A stretch of DNA of 59,700 nucleotides from JALOAF01 sp035446765 (GTDB taxonomy: Bacteria; Patescibacteriota; Gracilibacteria; Absconditabacterales; Absconditicoccaceae): NCBI GenBank assembly GCA_035446765.1, contig DAOTFU010000001.1, positions 1 to 59,700 of the forward strand, in the 5' to 3' direction. Below are positions 1 through 8,196 of this stretch, piece by piece. Numbering within the stretch: the stretch's first letter is position 1; each line of letters opens with the position of its first letter. The translations under genes and the position numbers were made by a program. The notes under the pieces were generated by a model. It was not told the DNA's origin. It did not search any database and saw only the letters and a program-made list of their open reading frames with translations.

Positions 1-150
1 ACATATGGATTTTTACCATTTTACATATTTATTTGAGATAAATTTGTTACGAAAATTCTAATAAAAAGCCCTTGTTTTGCAAGCTATAATGTCAAAAAGA
101 TAATTACTTTCATTTTCTCTTGCAATGTAATCCAAAACAAATATAAGATA

Positions 151-185
151 ATTGTTCAATACAAGAACAATTCTTATAAAGAATT
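151..185. promoter_or_regulatory. two adjacent palindromes upstream of the peroxiredoxin gene
   Basis: Two inverted repeats lie just before the peroxiredoxin start: ATTGTTC-7nt-GAACAAT (151-171) and the perfect AATTCTT-ATA-AAGAATT (169-185), sharing three bases. The position is right for an operator. AT-rich inverted repeats of this size are typical of peroxide-sensing regulators (PerR/Fur type), but no regulator gene is nearby, so that link is inference. Confidence 0.35.
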
Positions 186-210
186 ATTTTAATACATAAA
201 AACTATAATT

Positions 211-864
211 ATGGAAAATCAAAACACATTGCCATTGATATGAGATATGGCTCCAGCTTTTAAAGCATTATCTACTAAGTGAGAAGTTAATTTCCCAGAA
301 GATTACAAGGGTAAGCGAGTAGTATTGTTTTCTCATCCAGCTGATTTTACTCCAGTTTGTACTACAGAATTTATTGGATTTCAAAACGCTTATGAAGATT
401 TTAAAGCGATTAATACAGAATTATTGTGATATTCAGTAGATGGAATACATGGTCATATAGAATGGTTGAGAAATATTGAAAAAAACTTTTGAATAAAAGT
501 AGAGTTTCCTTTGTTAGCATGACAACAAATTGCTCATTTGTATGGTATGTTACATCCAAACGCAGATAATTCAGCTACCGTTAGAGCAGTATTTGTGATT
601 AATCCTGAATGAAAAATATCAGCTATCATGTATTATCCACTTTCAAATGGTAGAAGTGTAGCAGAAATACTTAGATTAGTAAAATCTTTACAAACTACAG
701 CAGTTCACAAGAGAGCTACACCAGAAAATTGGCCAAACAATCCGATATTTGGAGATAAGGTGATAGTACCACCTGCAAATACGATGGAAGATGCTAAAGC
801 TTATCCCGAGAAGTATGAAAACAAAGATTGGTATCTTTGCACAGAAAAAAATCCAAACAATTAG
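211..864 (+). CDS. peroxiredoxin (Prx6/AhpC-TSA family)
   Basis: Thiol peroxidase that reduces H2O2 and organic peroxides in the cytoplasm. With TGA as Gly it is 217 aa. The peroxidatic Cys lies in the motif HPADFTPVCTTE (residues ~42-53), the Prx6-type signature. Four or more TGA codons fall on conserved positions, for example the GDMAP start of the fold. The C-terminal half (GRSVAEILRLVKSL, then a P/N-rich arm) fits the extended C-terminal domain of Prx6 and archaeal Prx. A second Cys near the end (WYLCTE) could act as resolving Cys. It starts at the first ATG after the palindromes and is followed by a strong terminator, so it is a single-gene unit. Confidence 0.93.
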
Positions 865-888
865 TCAAACAAAAATCTAAAATAAAAA

Positions 889-912
889 TGGCCTCGATTT
901 TTTCGGGGTCAT
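889..912 (+). terminator. intrinsic terminator of the peroxiredoxin gene
   Basis: Hairpin TGGCCTCGA-loop-TCGGGGTCA with G-U pairs, followed by a T-rich run, 25 bases after the stop codon. Confidence 0.75.
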
Positions 913-920
913 TTTATTGT

Positions 921-957
921 TTTTATAAAAAAAACGGCTGGAACAATAATCCAGCCG
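921..957 (-). terminator. intrinsic terminator of purB
   Basis: CGGCTGG/CCAGCCG stem (934-957 on the plus strand) with a long A run at 923-934, which reads as a T run on the minus strand. It lies just downstream of the purB stop. Confidence 0.8.
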
Positions 958-975
958 AATAATAATATTAGACAC

Positions 976-2346
976 TTACTTACCAACATAATTCCACGGA
1001 GTAAGCGCTTTGAGTTCTGTTTTTATCTTATCACTGATATCAAGTTCATTATTAATCCATGTATGGATAACTTCTCTCGTGATAAGTTCATTTTCTCCTT
1101 TACGTGTCAACTTCTTCAATGCAGTATAAGGATCAGGATAGCCTTCACGACGTAAGATGGTTTGGATACCTTCGGCAATCACTGCCCAATTTTGTTCAAG
1201 ATCATAATCAATCTTTTTCTTATTGGGAACAATTTTACCAAACGCTTTCTGTAACGAGAGAATAGAAACAAGGAAATGAGCAATCGGTAAACCAATAACC
1301 CGTTCCACAGTAGAACCACTCAGATCACGCTGAAGTCGTGATACCGGCAATTTCGTTGAAAGATGCTCAAATAAAGCTATTGATATGCCAGCATTCCCTT
1401 CTGCATTTTCAAAATCAATCGGATTCACCTTGTGTGGCATAGCAGACGAACCAACCTCATCTTTCTTCGGTTTTTGATTGAAATAGTTCATCGATATATA
1501 TGTCCACATATCACGGGACAGATCGATAAATACGGTATTCAGACGTTTCAAAAGATCGAATAGCTCAGCAAGATTATCATAGGATTCAATCTGAGTAGTT
1601 GTTTTTTGTCGTTTAAGATTAAGCTCTTCCAACAAGAAATCTTCTGCCCAATCATGCCAATCAATATCAGGATATGCAGCATAATGTGCATTAAAGTTTC
1701 CTGTAGCTCCGCCAAATTTTGCCTCAAATTCATAATTTTTAATTTGTTGACGAAGCTTAATCAATCGATCAATGAATACTCTAATTTCTTTATCAAGACG
1801 AGTGGGACTTGCAGGTTGACCATGCGTATGAGCAAGCATAGGAATATCCTCGCAAACGACAGCAAAATTCTGAATTTTAAGGATAAGCTCATCCAACTCA
1901 GGAATAATGACATTTGTTAAAGCATCTCTGACCATCATATTCACTGCAGGACTATTAACATCATACGATGTCAGACCAAAATGAATAAATTCCTTGAATT
2001 TACCGATAGTCATCTCATCAAAATGACTCCTTAAGAAATATTCGACTGCTTTAACATCATGATTGGTCGTTTTTTCATGATTCTTGATTGCTTCAGCATT
2101 TTCCAAAGAAAACTGGGTAATAAATGAATCAAAGAAGAACATGTTCAAATAAATATCAAAATCTGATAATTGAGGAACTGTTTTACTCATTTTTAGGAAA
2201 TATTTCAGTTCAACAAGCGTTCTATACTTAAACAGTGCATATTCCGACAAATATTCCCTTAAGGGAGCAGTTCGTGAGCCGTATCTTCCATCAATAGAAG
2301 AAATAGCTGTGAGTTGATTTAACTCAAGTTTGTTTCCGTTTTTCAT
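976..2346 (-). CDS. purB: adenylosuccinate lyase
   Basis: Catalyses two purine steps: SAICAR to AICAR plus fumarate, and adenylosuccinate to AMP plus fumarate. It is 456 aa, the length of the E. coli-type enzyme. Family motifs seen: SIDGRYGS (residues ~16-23), TTNHDVKAVEYF, HTHGQPASPT with the catalytic His, and the signature loop GSSAMPHKVNPIDFENAEGN. It contains about 19 glycines and not one TGA codon, unlike most neighbours, and its codons are richer in G/C. No other purine-synthesis gene is adjacent. Together this suggests acquisition from a standard-code donor. It ends in TAA and has its own terminator. Confidence 0.96.
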   Translation of the reverse strand: MKNGNKLELNQLTAISSIDGRYGSRTAPLREYLSEYALFKYRTLVELKYFLKMSKTVPQLSDFDIYLNMFFFDSFITQFSLENAEAIKNHEKTTNHDVKAVEYFLRSHFDEMTIGKFKEFIHFGLTSYDVNSPAVNMMVRDALTNVIIPELDELILKIQNFAVVCEDIPMLAHTHGQPASPTRLDKEIRVFIDRLIKLRQQIKNYEFEAKFGGATGNFNAHYAAYPDIDWHDWAEDFLLEELNLKRQKTTTQIESYDNLAELFDLLKRLNTVFIDLSRDMWTYISMNYFNQKPKKDEVGSSAMPHKVNPIDFENAEGNAGISIALFEHLSTKLPVSRLQRDLSGSTVERVIGLPIAHFLVSILSLQKAFGKIVPNKKKIDYDLEQNWAVIAEGIQTILRREGYPDPYTALKKLTRKGENELITREVIHTWINNELDISDKIKTELKALTPWNYVGK

Positions 2347-2835
2347 TTTTGTTTTATTTTGGTTTAACTTGTTTTTGTTAGTTACTTTACAATAGATATT
2401 TTCATTTTAATGTCAATATGTTTAATTTTTTTAATGAATAAAAAAAATCTGACACTAGGTCAGAAGTAATGAAACTTTTAGACCGAGTCCGAACAATTTC
2501 GAACAGATTTATGAATGTATCTATAGTGACTGATTTAAGAAGGCTATCCGTTATTTTGTATTGTATAGTAAACTAGAGCACAAGAAGATAGATTGCTAAA
2601 AACTTACCTAGTTACTACTACTTATAATTTTAGATATATATTTAAGTTCCCTAGCATTGAACATATATAGTTTGGTATACGTTGACTTCTTGTATAGAAT
2701 ATATATTATCCTATTTGAAGAAGTTATTTAAAATTATAGTCAATTATTTAAATAAATTTTTAACTCCGAGTTCATTAAGGCGGGATGCCGAACTCACAAA
2801 AAATAGCAACGGGATGTTGCGAGGAGATCTTAATT
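2347..2835. other. 489-bp intergenic region, direct-repeat copy and leader
   Basis: No convincing gene. It contains the upstream promoter region of purB (minus strand), one copy of the tRNA-flank repeat (2453-2481), and a leader ending in GAGGAG (2821-2826) 9 bases before the ATG at 2836. Such a strong Shine-Dalgarno sequence was not seen before the neighbouring native genes checked. Confidence 0.5.
2453..2481. repeat. direct repeat, left copy (tRNA-Lys 3' flank)
   Basis: Matches 3872-3900 at all but two or three of 29 positions (core AGGTCAGAAGTRATGAAACT plus TTTAG). The right copy ends at the 3' end of tRNA-Lys. A further weak match to the tRNA T-arm (TTCGAAC) follows this copy, so it may be an old attachment site or a duplicated tRNA tail. 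Confidence 0.6.
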
Positions 2836-3789
2836 ATGAATATAAATAAATTAGAATCATTAAAGGTTGAATTTCCTTTCCTGAAAGAATTATTCGAAAA
2901 GGAATACAAAGAATCTCACTCATCTTTTCTAAAAGGTGATAAGCGATTTATTGTTAATGTTGATGTCCAACGTATGGATAGTAGTCTTATGTATTTTACT
3001 GGAGACTATCTCAATGGAACAAACGGAGCTCTTTTAAAAAAGGGATTTGTAGGTTCACTTTGTTATGATCTATACTTTATTGATTCAAAGAATGCTATTA
3101 TCAAATCTCAAAAAAAACGAGATCGTGATGCTATGTTTATTATGCGTGCATTAGAATTGATAGCAAAAATCACAAAGGAGGATTTGGATGTTTCTACTAT
3201 TGTTAAAGTTGAAACCACAAAGTGGTATAAACCAGATGATAATGGAAATGCAGATTACAAGACATTTCAAGATGAAAAGATAAATGTTGTAATTTATAAA
3301 GAGCCAAAAGAAGGGTTAAATACATTTTTATCTGCTCGAGAAAGTATCATTGATGCTGAAATGACTCCTGATTTATTGATTAAACTTATGTGTAAGCAAC
3401 CGGAAAAGTACAAGGTTATTGAGGATAGGTTCAATATAATAAAAAAACGTTTTAAATCATTATTTGAGATGTATCTTCAGTCCTTTATGTATGAACACCG
3501 CGCATTTAAATTCAAAATTGGTGATATTTCTTTCCGTTCATTGTCTATGGCTGGAAGGTTGCTTATTACTTTAGAAAAAGGTGAAGCACAGGTTACCTAT
3601 GCTGCTGTAGATCAAAAAGAAGGTGATTGCAGAATGGGATCTAATGGGTTTAACGGTACTATTGCAGAAATTGAGCAAATTACTAATACAGTTATTTTTG
3701 ATTTGCTTGAATATTTTGGTAGTGGTAAAACACCAGTAGATATAATGAAAACTGGTAAAGTTGGTTACGCAGGCCATGTATTTGGCTAG
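2836..3789 (+). CDS. uncharacterised 317-aa protein, probably foreign
   Basis: I do not recognise the family. The start at 2836 is chosen because GAGGAG lies 9 bases upstream; an ATG at 2785 in the same frame has no such site. The protein is soluble and mixed alpha/beta, without signal peptide or membrane segment. Its C-terminus is glycine-rich (MGSNGFNGT, FGSGKT, TGKVGYAGHVFG). FGSGKT looks like a P-loop fragment but sits near the end and lacks a following Walker B, so ATP binding is not claimed. It has more than 20 glycines and no TGA codon. It is bracketed by the direct repeats at 2453 and 3872, next to tRNA-Lys, and closed by a strong terminator: the pattern of a small integrated element from a standard-code donor. 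Confidence 0.7.
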   Translation: MNINKLESLKVEFPFLKELFEKEYKESHSSFLKGDKRFIVNVDVQRMDSSLMYFTGDYLNGTNGALLKKGFVGSLCYDLYFIDSKNAIIKSQKKRDRDAMFIMRALELIAKITKEDLDVSTIVKVETTKWYKPDDNGNADYKTFQDEKINVVIYKEPKEGLNTFLSARESIIDAEMTPDLLIKLMCKQPEKYKVIEDRFNIIKKRFKSLFEMYLQSFMYEHRAFKFKIGDISFRSLSMAGRLLITLEKGEAQVTYAAVDQKEGDCRMGSNGFNGTIAEIEQITNTVIFDLLEYFGSGKTPVDIMKTGKVGYAGHVFG

Positions 3790-3822
3790 AATTATTTTTA
3801 TTGACTATGATAATTTCTTTAT

Positions 3823-3853
3823 AAGCTGATCCTTTTTTGGGTCAGCTTTTTCT
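3823..3853 (+). terminator. intrinsic terminator
   Basis: AAGCTGATCC-TTTTTT-GGGTCAGCTT with one G-U pair and a T run, 33 bases after the stop of the 317-aa gene. Confidence 0.85.
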
Positions 3854-3871
3854 AATCAAAAAAACCCCTAA

Positions 3872-3900
3872 CATCAGGTCAGAAGTGATGAAACTTTTAG
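3872..3900. repeat. direct repeat, right copy, at the 3' end of tRNA-Lys
   Basis: Second copy of the 29-bp repeat seen at 2453-2481. It overlaps the last bases and 3' flank of the tRNA-Lys gene, the usual site for integrase-mediated insertion. Confidence 0.6.
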
Positions 3901-3971
3901 GCGTTCTGGGATTCGAACCCAGGACCTTTCCCTTAAGAGGGGACTGCTCTAACCAGCTGAGCTAAACACCC
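3898..3971 (-). tRNA. tRNA-Lys (anticodon CTT)
   Basis: Complete cloverleaf on the minus strand: acceptor GGGTGTT/AACGCCT with a G-U first pair, D arm GCTC-AGCTGGTTA-GAGC, anticodon loop CTCTTAA (CTT, reads AAG), T arm CTGGG-TTCGAAT-CCCAG. The top pair of the anticodon stem is a G-A mismatch. CCA is not encoded; the next bases are AAA. Confidence 0.92.
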
Positions 3972-3987
3972 ATATAAATACAACATA

Positions 3988-4053
3988 GCAGGACCTTATC
4001 CCCAACCCCGCAGACCTGCGGGGTAACCAGCTGAGTTTATCTGCCTATGGCAG
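3988..4053. repeat. tRNA fragment interrupted by palindromic element
   Basis: AGGACCTT (3990-3997) and TAACCAGCTGAG (4024-4035) repeat, in order, parts of the adjacent tRNA-Lys gene. Between them sits the palindrome CCCCGCAGACCTGCGGGG (4006-4023). A second hairpin, CTGCC-TAT-GGCAG, follows at 4041-4053. I read this as a decayed partial tRNA copy carrying an inserted palindromic repeat of the same kind as in enolase. Confidence 0.5.
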
Positions 4054-4134
4054 GCTACTCACCCGAAATATTGTGACACATATATATACAAATAACCCCC
4101 AAAATCAACAATATTTTATTATAAGTAAAAAAAC

Positions 4135-4162
4135 TTGACAAAATAATAAAAATATATATACT
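4135..4162 (+). promoter_or_regulatory. sigma-70 type promoter
   Basis: TTGACA (4135-4140), 16-base spacer, TATACT (4157-4162). It lies 31 bases before the ATG of the small lipoprotein. Confidence 0.6.
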
Positions 4163-4193
4163 TAAAACAGTTTACAATATAAATCAAAAAACT

Positions 4194-4523
4194 ATGTCTG
4201 TACTAATGGATAATCAAACTCATCATGTTCCACACAAATCTCGAAAGGAATTGGAGTGAGAATCTACGATAACAAATAAGACAAATAGCCCAAAGACTAA
4301 TAGGTTAAAAGTAGCTATGATTGCACTTTTATCATCAGCTCTTATGTTGTCATCTTGTAACAAATCTGATTATGAAAAAGCATCTAAAGATTTTATAAAA
4401 GCCGAAAAAGAGCTAAAAAAAGCAAAAAAGAATTTAGATAAAGCAGAGAAGCGTTATGAAGATGCAGTGGAAGAGTATGATGACGCAAAAGAGGAAGTGA
4501 AAGAAGAGTCAGACAAATTATAA
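4194..4523 (+). CDS. small coiled-coil lipoprotein
   Basis: 109 aa, with one TGA-glycine at codon ~22. A ~40-residue charged N-terminus precedes a hydrophobic stretch ending in a lipobox-like LMLSSC (Cys at ~55). The remainder is an almost pure charged helix of K/E heptads with regularly spaced KAEKE, KAKKNLDKAEKRY and similar segments. This suggests a membrane-anchored coiled coil facing the periplasm or exterior. The long segment before the hydrophobic core is odd for a signal peptide. An alternative start at 4317 begins directly with the signal-like sequence. The family is not recognised. Confidence 0.75.
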
Positions 4524-4553
4524 TAAAAATATTTTCTATCTTGATATAAAATA

Positions 4554-4582
4554 GCAATTCTCTATCATGAGATTGCTTTTTT
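4554..4582 (+). terminator. intrinsic terminator
   Basis: GCAAT-TCTC/GAGA-TTGC stem with a bulged T and a T6 run, 31 bases after the lipoprotein stop. Confidence 0.7.
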
Positions 4583-4596
4583 AGAAACTACAAATT

Positions 4597-6330
4597 ATGT
4601 TAAATTTTGATTTTATACATATATTAGACAAACATCAAAAATTTCTTCAGAAAAAATGTAAAACTGAAAATATTTTTTTGGTATGATGATCTGTGAGGGA
4701 TCTGATATTAGATATCAACAAAAAACCCACAGACATAGATTTCACTATGTCATGAAAACCCGTAGATATTTACGAGAAAATAGACAAAAAGGATTTATCA
4801 CATTTTATTACTGAAAAATTTGGTACTATTACTTTGATACCAAAACACAAGAAAGTTCAGTACGAACTCACACCTTTGCGCACAGAAAATGAATATTCTG
4901 ACAATCGCCATCCAGAAAAGATAAATCGACAAGATGATATTTTATTAGATTCCAATAGGAGAGATTTTTCTATCAATTGTATATATTATTTTTCTACCAA
5001 GATATCAAAGATATCTATATGACATAGAAATCTCAAAAAAAAGAATATCTATGATTTGGATCAAGTACAAGATTCTTTGAAAAAACATAAGATACTTTTT
5101 TATCAAGATCAAAATTTACTTATAATACAAGATCACAAAATTATCTCCAAATTATTTCCAAAATCTCAATTCAACAGTGATTTTGCGATATATTTGTTAG
5201 ATATTATCAAAGAAGTATTTTCACACAAAAAACAATTTGCACAAGATACTATTCGCATCATTGTAGATCCTCATATGTGAATACAAGATTTAGCAAAAAA
5301 GAAGATAAAGTGTGTTTGAGATCCCGACAAAAGATTTACAGAAGATGCATTGAGAATAATTCGCGCATTGAGATTTGTATCTGTCCTCAATCAAAAACTC
5401 AAAGATAATTCAAAAAAAAATCAAAAAATACAACTTTTTGATGTAGACACAGAGACTCGATCTGCACTCAAATCTCACAAAGATTTGGTACAAAATGTAG
5501 CCAAAGAGAGGATCAAAGACGAAGTGCAAAAGACTTTTGTGTCTGGAGATCCATTTTCGCTTATATCTTTGCTTCAGGAAGTATGATTATTATCATATAT
5601 TTTTCCTGCTTTGTCAGAGACTATGGGTGTTGATCAACCAGTTAGATACCACCCTTTCGATACTTATGCACACACCATACTTACTTTGTATGAATTGCAA
5701 AAAATCAACAAAGATTACCTAGTTAGATTTGCTATGCTTTATCATGATGTATGAAAAGTAGAGCAGTATGCAGCATATGACAAATCTTTGGATCGTGGTG
5801 AAATCAGAGAAATACTGGCATGACCACTAAATCATAGAAATTCTGGTCCAGAGTTGGCAAAAAAAGATCTTGCAAATCTATGATTTTCCAAAAATGAAAT
5901 AAAAGATATATCTCGATATATAGCCAAACATCATGTCCCTGGTGAGATATTAGATGCAAAACCAGAAAATAGATCCAAAAAATTGAGAAAACTTTATAGT
6001 GAAGCATGATTTGAAAAAGTTAACAGTTTGTTGGATATCGCTATAGCAGATAGACTAGGGCAGTATAATCCTATGCAAAATAGTTCAGATATTACAGATG
6101 TAGAGGACTTGAGAAAGATACTCAAAAATTTGAAAAAGAAAGAGTGACAATTTACATCCAAGGATCTAAAAGTAGATTGAAAAATTATCATGGAATACTT
6201 TCAGATACCACCAAGCTCAAAAGTTTGAGATTTATTAAACCAAGCAATGGAACGAGTATTGAGTGATGTAAAAACTAGAAACAATAAAGAAAAAATACTA
6301 AAATATCTCAAATGATATATTAAACAATAA
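4597..6330 (+). CDS. cca: tRNA nucleotidyltransferase / poly(A) polymerase family (CCA-adding), with HD domain
   Basis: 577 aa. Class II nucleotidyltransferase head: LVGGSVRDLIL (residues 28-38), whose two glycines are TGA, followed by the metal-binding DID (46-48) and RRDFSINC. The tail carries an HD phosphohydrolase motif, YHDVGK (His ~383, Asp ~384), as in bacterial CCA-adding enzymes with 2',3'-phosphatase activity. It probably adds or repairs the CCA end of tRNAs. The tRNA-Lys gene nearby lacks an encoded CCA, so such an enzyme is needed. Poly(A) polymerase is the main alternative. Use of TGA-Gly throughout marks it as long resident. Confidence 0.88.
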
Positions 6331-6385
6331 TTTCTATATTAGTTTTTTTGTATGTTTTTTATGAAATTTTTTATATTCATATATC

Positions 6386-6510
6386 ATCTAATGGGGCGGG
6401 ATGATCCGCCGTTGAGCCGTGAACGTAGTGAATGGTGCAATGGTGGATATGCTGTTGTTGAGCGAAGTCGCGATAGCGCTGAGCCAACAACCATCCCGCC
6501 CCATTGAGAC
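6386..6510 (-). mobile_element. attC-like hairpin, long variant
   Basis: GC-rich block unlike its surroundings. Perfect 13-bp inverted repeat ATGGGGCGGGATG/CATCCCGCCCCAT (6391-6403/6492-6504). On the minus strand it is bounded by GTCTCAAT and ATTAGATG, close to the integron R'' (RYYYAAC) and R' (GTTRRRY) boxes. The interior has repeated GAGCGAAGC/GCGATAGCG motifs. An open reading frame here is only a by-product of the GC-rich repeat. Confidence 0.45.
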
Positions 6511-6574
6511 GGAAGAGCGAAGAAAAGGACGGAGCGATAGCGGAGAGCGAAGCGGTCCGATGCGGAGCTATTTC

Positions 6575-6640
6575 GTCTCAACGTTTGCCACTGATCCGAA
6601 GGTGTGAGGTACGAACAATTTTGGATAGTGGCTGTTAGAT
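6575..6640 (-). mobile_element. attC-like site
   Basis: On the minus strand: ATCTAAC (matches RYYYAAC), an imperfect hairpin CCACTATCC / GGATCAGTGG with one unpaired base, and GTTGAGAC. Unpaired bases in an otherwise paired stem are typical of attC. A similar hairpin (CACTGATCC/GGATAGTG) recurs at 13402-13469. Confidence 0.55.
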
Positions 6641-6679
6641 GATGTCTTTTTGTGGCAATAAATCAACAAATTAAAAACT

Positions 6680-7948
6680 TTATTCTGTTGCTTTTCTGAT
6701 ATCTTTACATTTTTCTCCACAAGTATCTATTAAACCAAAAATTGCATCAATTTTTGGTTCTTTTGTAGAAATTTTTGTTCCATCTTTTAGATTAATTTCT
6801 ACATCTAAAGCATGAGACTGAAAAACTTCTGTTACTTCACCTGAATTGATTATCTTTTCAATATCTTCCCAAGAATATTCTTTTAGTTTCGGAAAATCTG
6901 TATAATCTCTAAAATTATAACACCCAACAAAACACTGATTTTCTTCACATCTCGTTGTATAAGGACAATTTGAACGAATTGCATAATCTGCAGGAAGAAT
7001 CCCACAATCATTATCTGTTTTACAAGATTTATTTATAGATTCTTTATTTTCAAAACTTGCTTTTACACCAAAATGTTTTTCTGCTTTTCTGATATTTTCA
7101 GAATTAAGTAAAAAACCATCAACATCATCTATTTTTTCATAAAATTCTTTTGGAAAAGTCTCTTTTAAGTCTTTAGTATAATAGCTTCCATCTCTCGGTT
7201 CCCAAAGAGTAAACGAATCGTTTTCTTTTGTTAATTTTATAGGAACTGAAACACCTCCTCCAATCGCTAAATAAGGTTTTATTTTATTATACTTACATTT
7301 TTCTTTACACTCTTTTTTGTTTGGATCTTTTGTAATAAAACAAAGTTCTTTTGATTTATTATCAGGACAGATTATTTCTTCATCTCTTACATAATATTCT
7401 TGACAAAAGGCACTTAAATAAATTTCGCTATTTTGTTCTCCTAATTTTTCATAAGCACAAAACGCAACACCATCATCTTCATTTGTCCAAGCTAATTTTT
7501 TTTCTAGAAAATTTAAAATATTATCATTAGAATCATGTTTTTTACTTTTTCTTATTTGCTCTTCACCATTAATAAAAATCTGATTATCTTCTTTTATTTC
7601 TATCTCAACTTTTTTGTCTAAAGGTGTGCCATTTGTGTAATAACCGAATCTTTTTTCAAACGTTTCATCATCAATTTTGTAAGTAAAAATATATGCTCCG
7701 TCAGAAGTTGGATGAGAACATTCAGAATTTTTTATATAAGAAAAATCTAAAATGAGTTTTTCTTTGGAATTTTGTGAAATTATTTCTTTGTAATTTTTTG
7801 TACTACAAGTTTCTTCTGAGGCTAGTATTTCAACATTTTTAATATCATTATTTGAATTATTTTTAATTTCAAAAATAACTTCATTATTGTTCACAGAACA
7901 AGCAGTAATTAAAAATAGAGAAAAGAAAACAAATAAAATTTTTTTCAT
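6680..7948 (-). CDS. UGA-free lipoprotein in an integron-like cassette
   Basis: 422 aa. Signal peptide with lipobox: hydrophobic FVFFSLFLITACS, Cys ~17. The mature part begins with a ~90-residue beta-rich domain and has several Cys pairs (YCKTDNDCG-like and CPYTTRC...CFVGCYNF), suggesting disulfides outside the cytoplasm. The family is not recognised. It contains no TGA codon. It lies between two attC-like sites (6575-6640 downstream, 8061-8118 upstream) in the orientation expected for a gene cassette, with the attC following the gene by about 40 bases. This supports recent capture from a standard-code organism. Confidence 0.75.
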   Translation of the reverse strand: MKKILFVFFSLFLITACSVNNNEVIFEIKNNSNNDIKNVEILASEETCSTKNYKEIISQNSKEKLILDFSYIKNSECSHPTSDGAYIFTYKIDDETFEKRFGYYTNGTPLDKKVEIEIKEDNQIFINGEEQIRKSKKHDSNDNILNFLEKKLAWTNEDDGVAFCAYEKLGEQNSEIYLSAFCQEYYVRDEEIICPDNKSKELCFITKDPNKKECKEKCKYNKIKPYLAIGGGVSVPIKLTKENDSFTLWEPRDGSYYTKDLKETFPKEFYEKIDDVDGFLLNSENIRKAEKHFGVKASFENKESINKSCKTDNDCGILPADYAIRSNCPYTTRCEENQCFVGCYNFRDYTDFPKLKEYSWEDIEKIINSGEVTEVFQSHALDVEINLKDGTKISTKEPKIDAIFGLIDTCGEKCKDIRKATE

Positions 7949-8060
7949 AATAAAGATAATTAAAAAATAAATTTATAGTAACAAATAGTTTTCGTTACTT
8001 TTTTATAGCAAGAGAATAAAAGTTTTTATCCTTATAAATTCATTACCACAAAAATATTTT

Positions 8061-8118
8061 GTCTAACGTCCGAGCCTCGTACGACGTATGAAATATGTCG
8101 TTACAGGCTCTGTTATGT
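8061..8118 (-). mobile_element. attC-like site
   Basis: Minus strand: ACATAAC, hairpin GAGCCTGTAACGAC / GTCGTACGAGGCTC (one internal mismatch block), then GTTAGAC, which fits GTTRRRY. On the plus strand it reads GTCTAAC...GTTATGTGT. It forms the upstream edge of the lipoprotein cassette and the left edge of the defence segment. Confidence 0.6.
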
Positions 8119-8165
8119 GTTCGTATCTTTTAATTACTTTGTTTTTCTTTAAATGGATGGGCATT
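8112..8165. repeat. left terminal inverted repeat of the 5.3-kb defence segment
   Basis: GTTATGTGT (8112-8120) and AAATGGATGGGC (8151-8162) recur in opposite orientation, at similar spacing, at 13408-13400 and 13365-13354. The sequence between the two conserved blocks is poorly conserved. Confidence 0.5.
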
Positions 8166-8196
8166 TTTCTAAATTAAAATAACATAAAAATAAAAA

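Noticed and set aside
3720..3740. FGSGKT as a P-loop in the 317-aa orphan
   Set aside because: No hydrophobic strand before it, no Walker B after it, and it is at the C-terminus.
4317..4523. Starting the small lipoprotein at 4317
   Set aside because: Possible, but the longer frame from 4194 has a promoter at the right distance and is open with TGA as Gly; kept as the alternative.
6384..6607. Open reading frames on both strands in the GC-rich block
   Set aside because: They run through the attC-like palindrome and are Arg/Ser-rich by composition; no start signal or family pattern.
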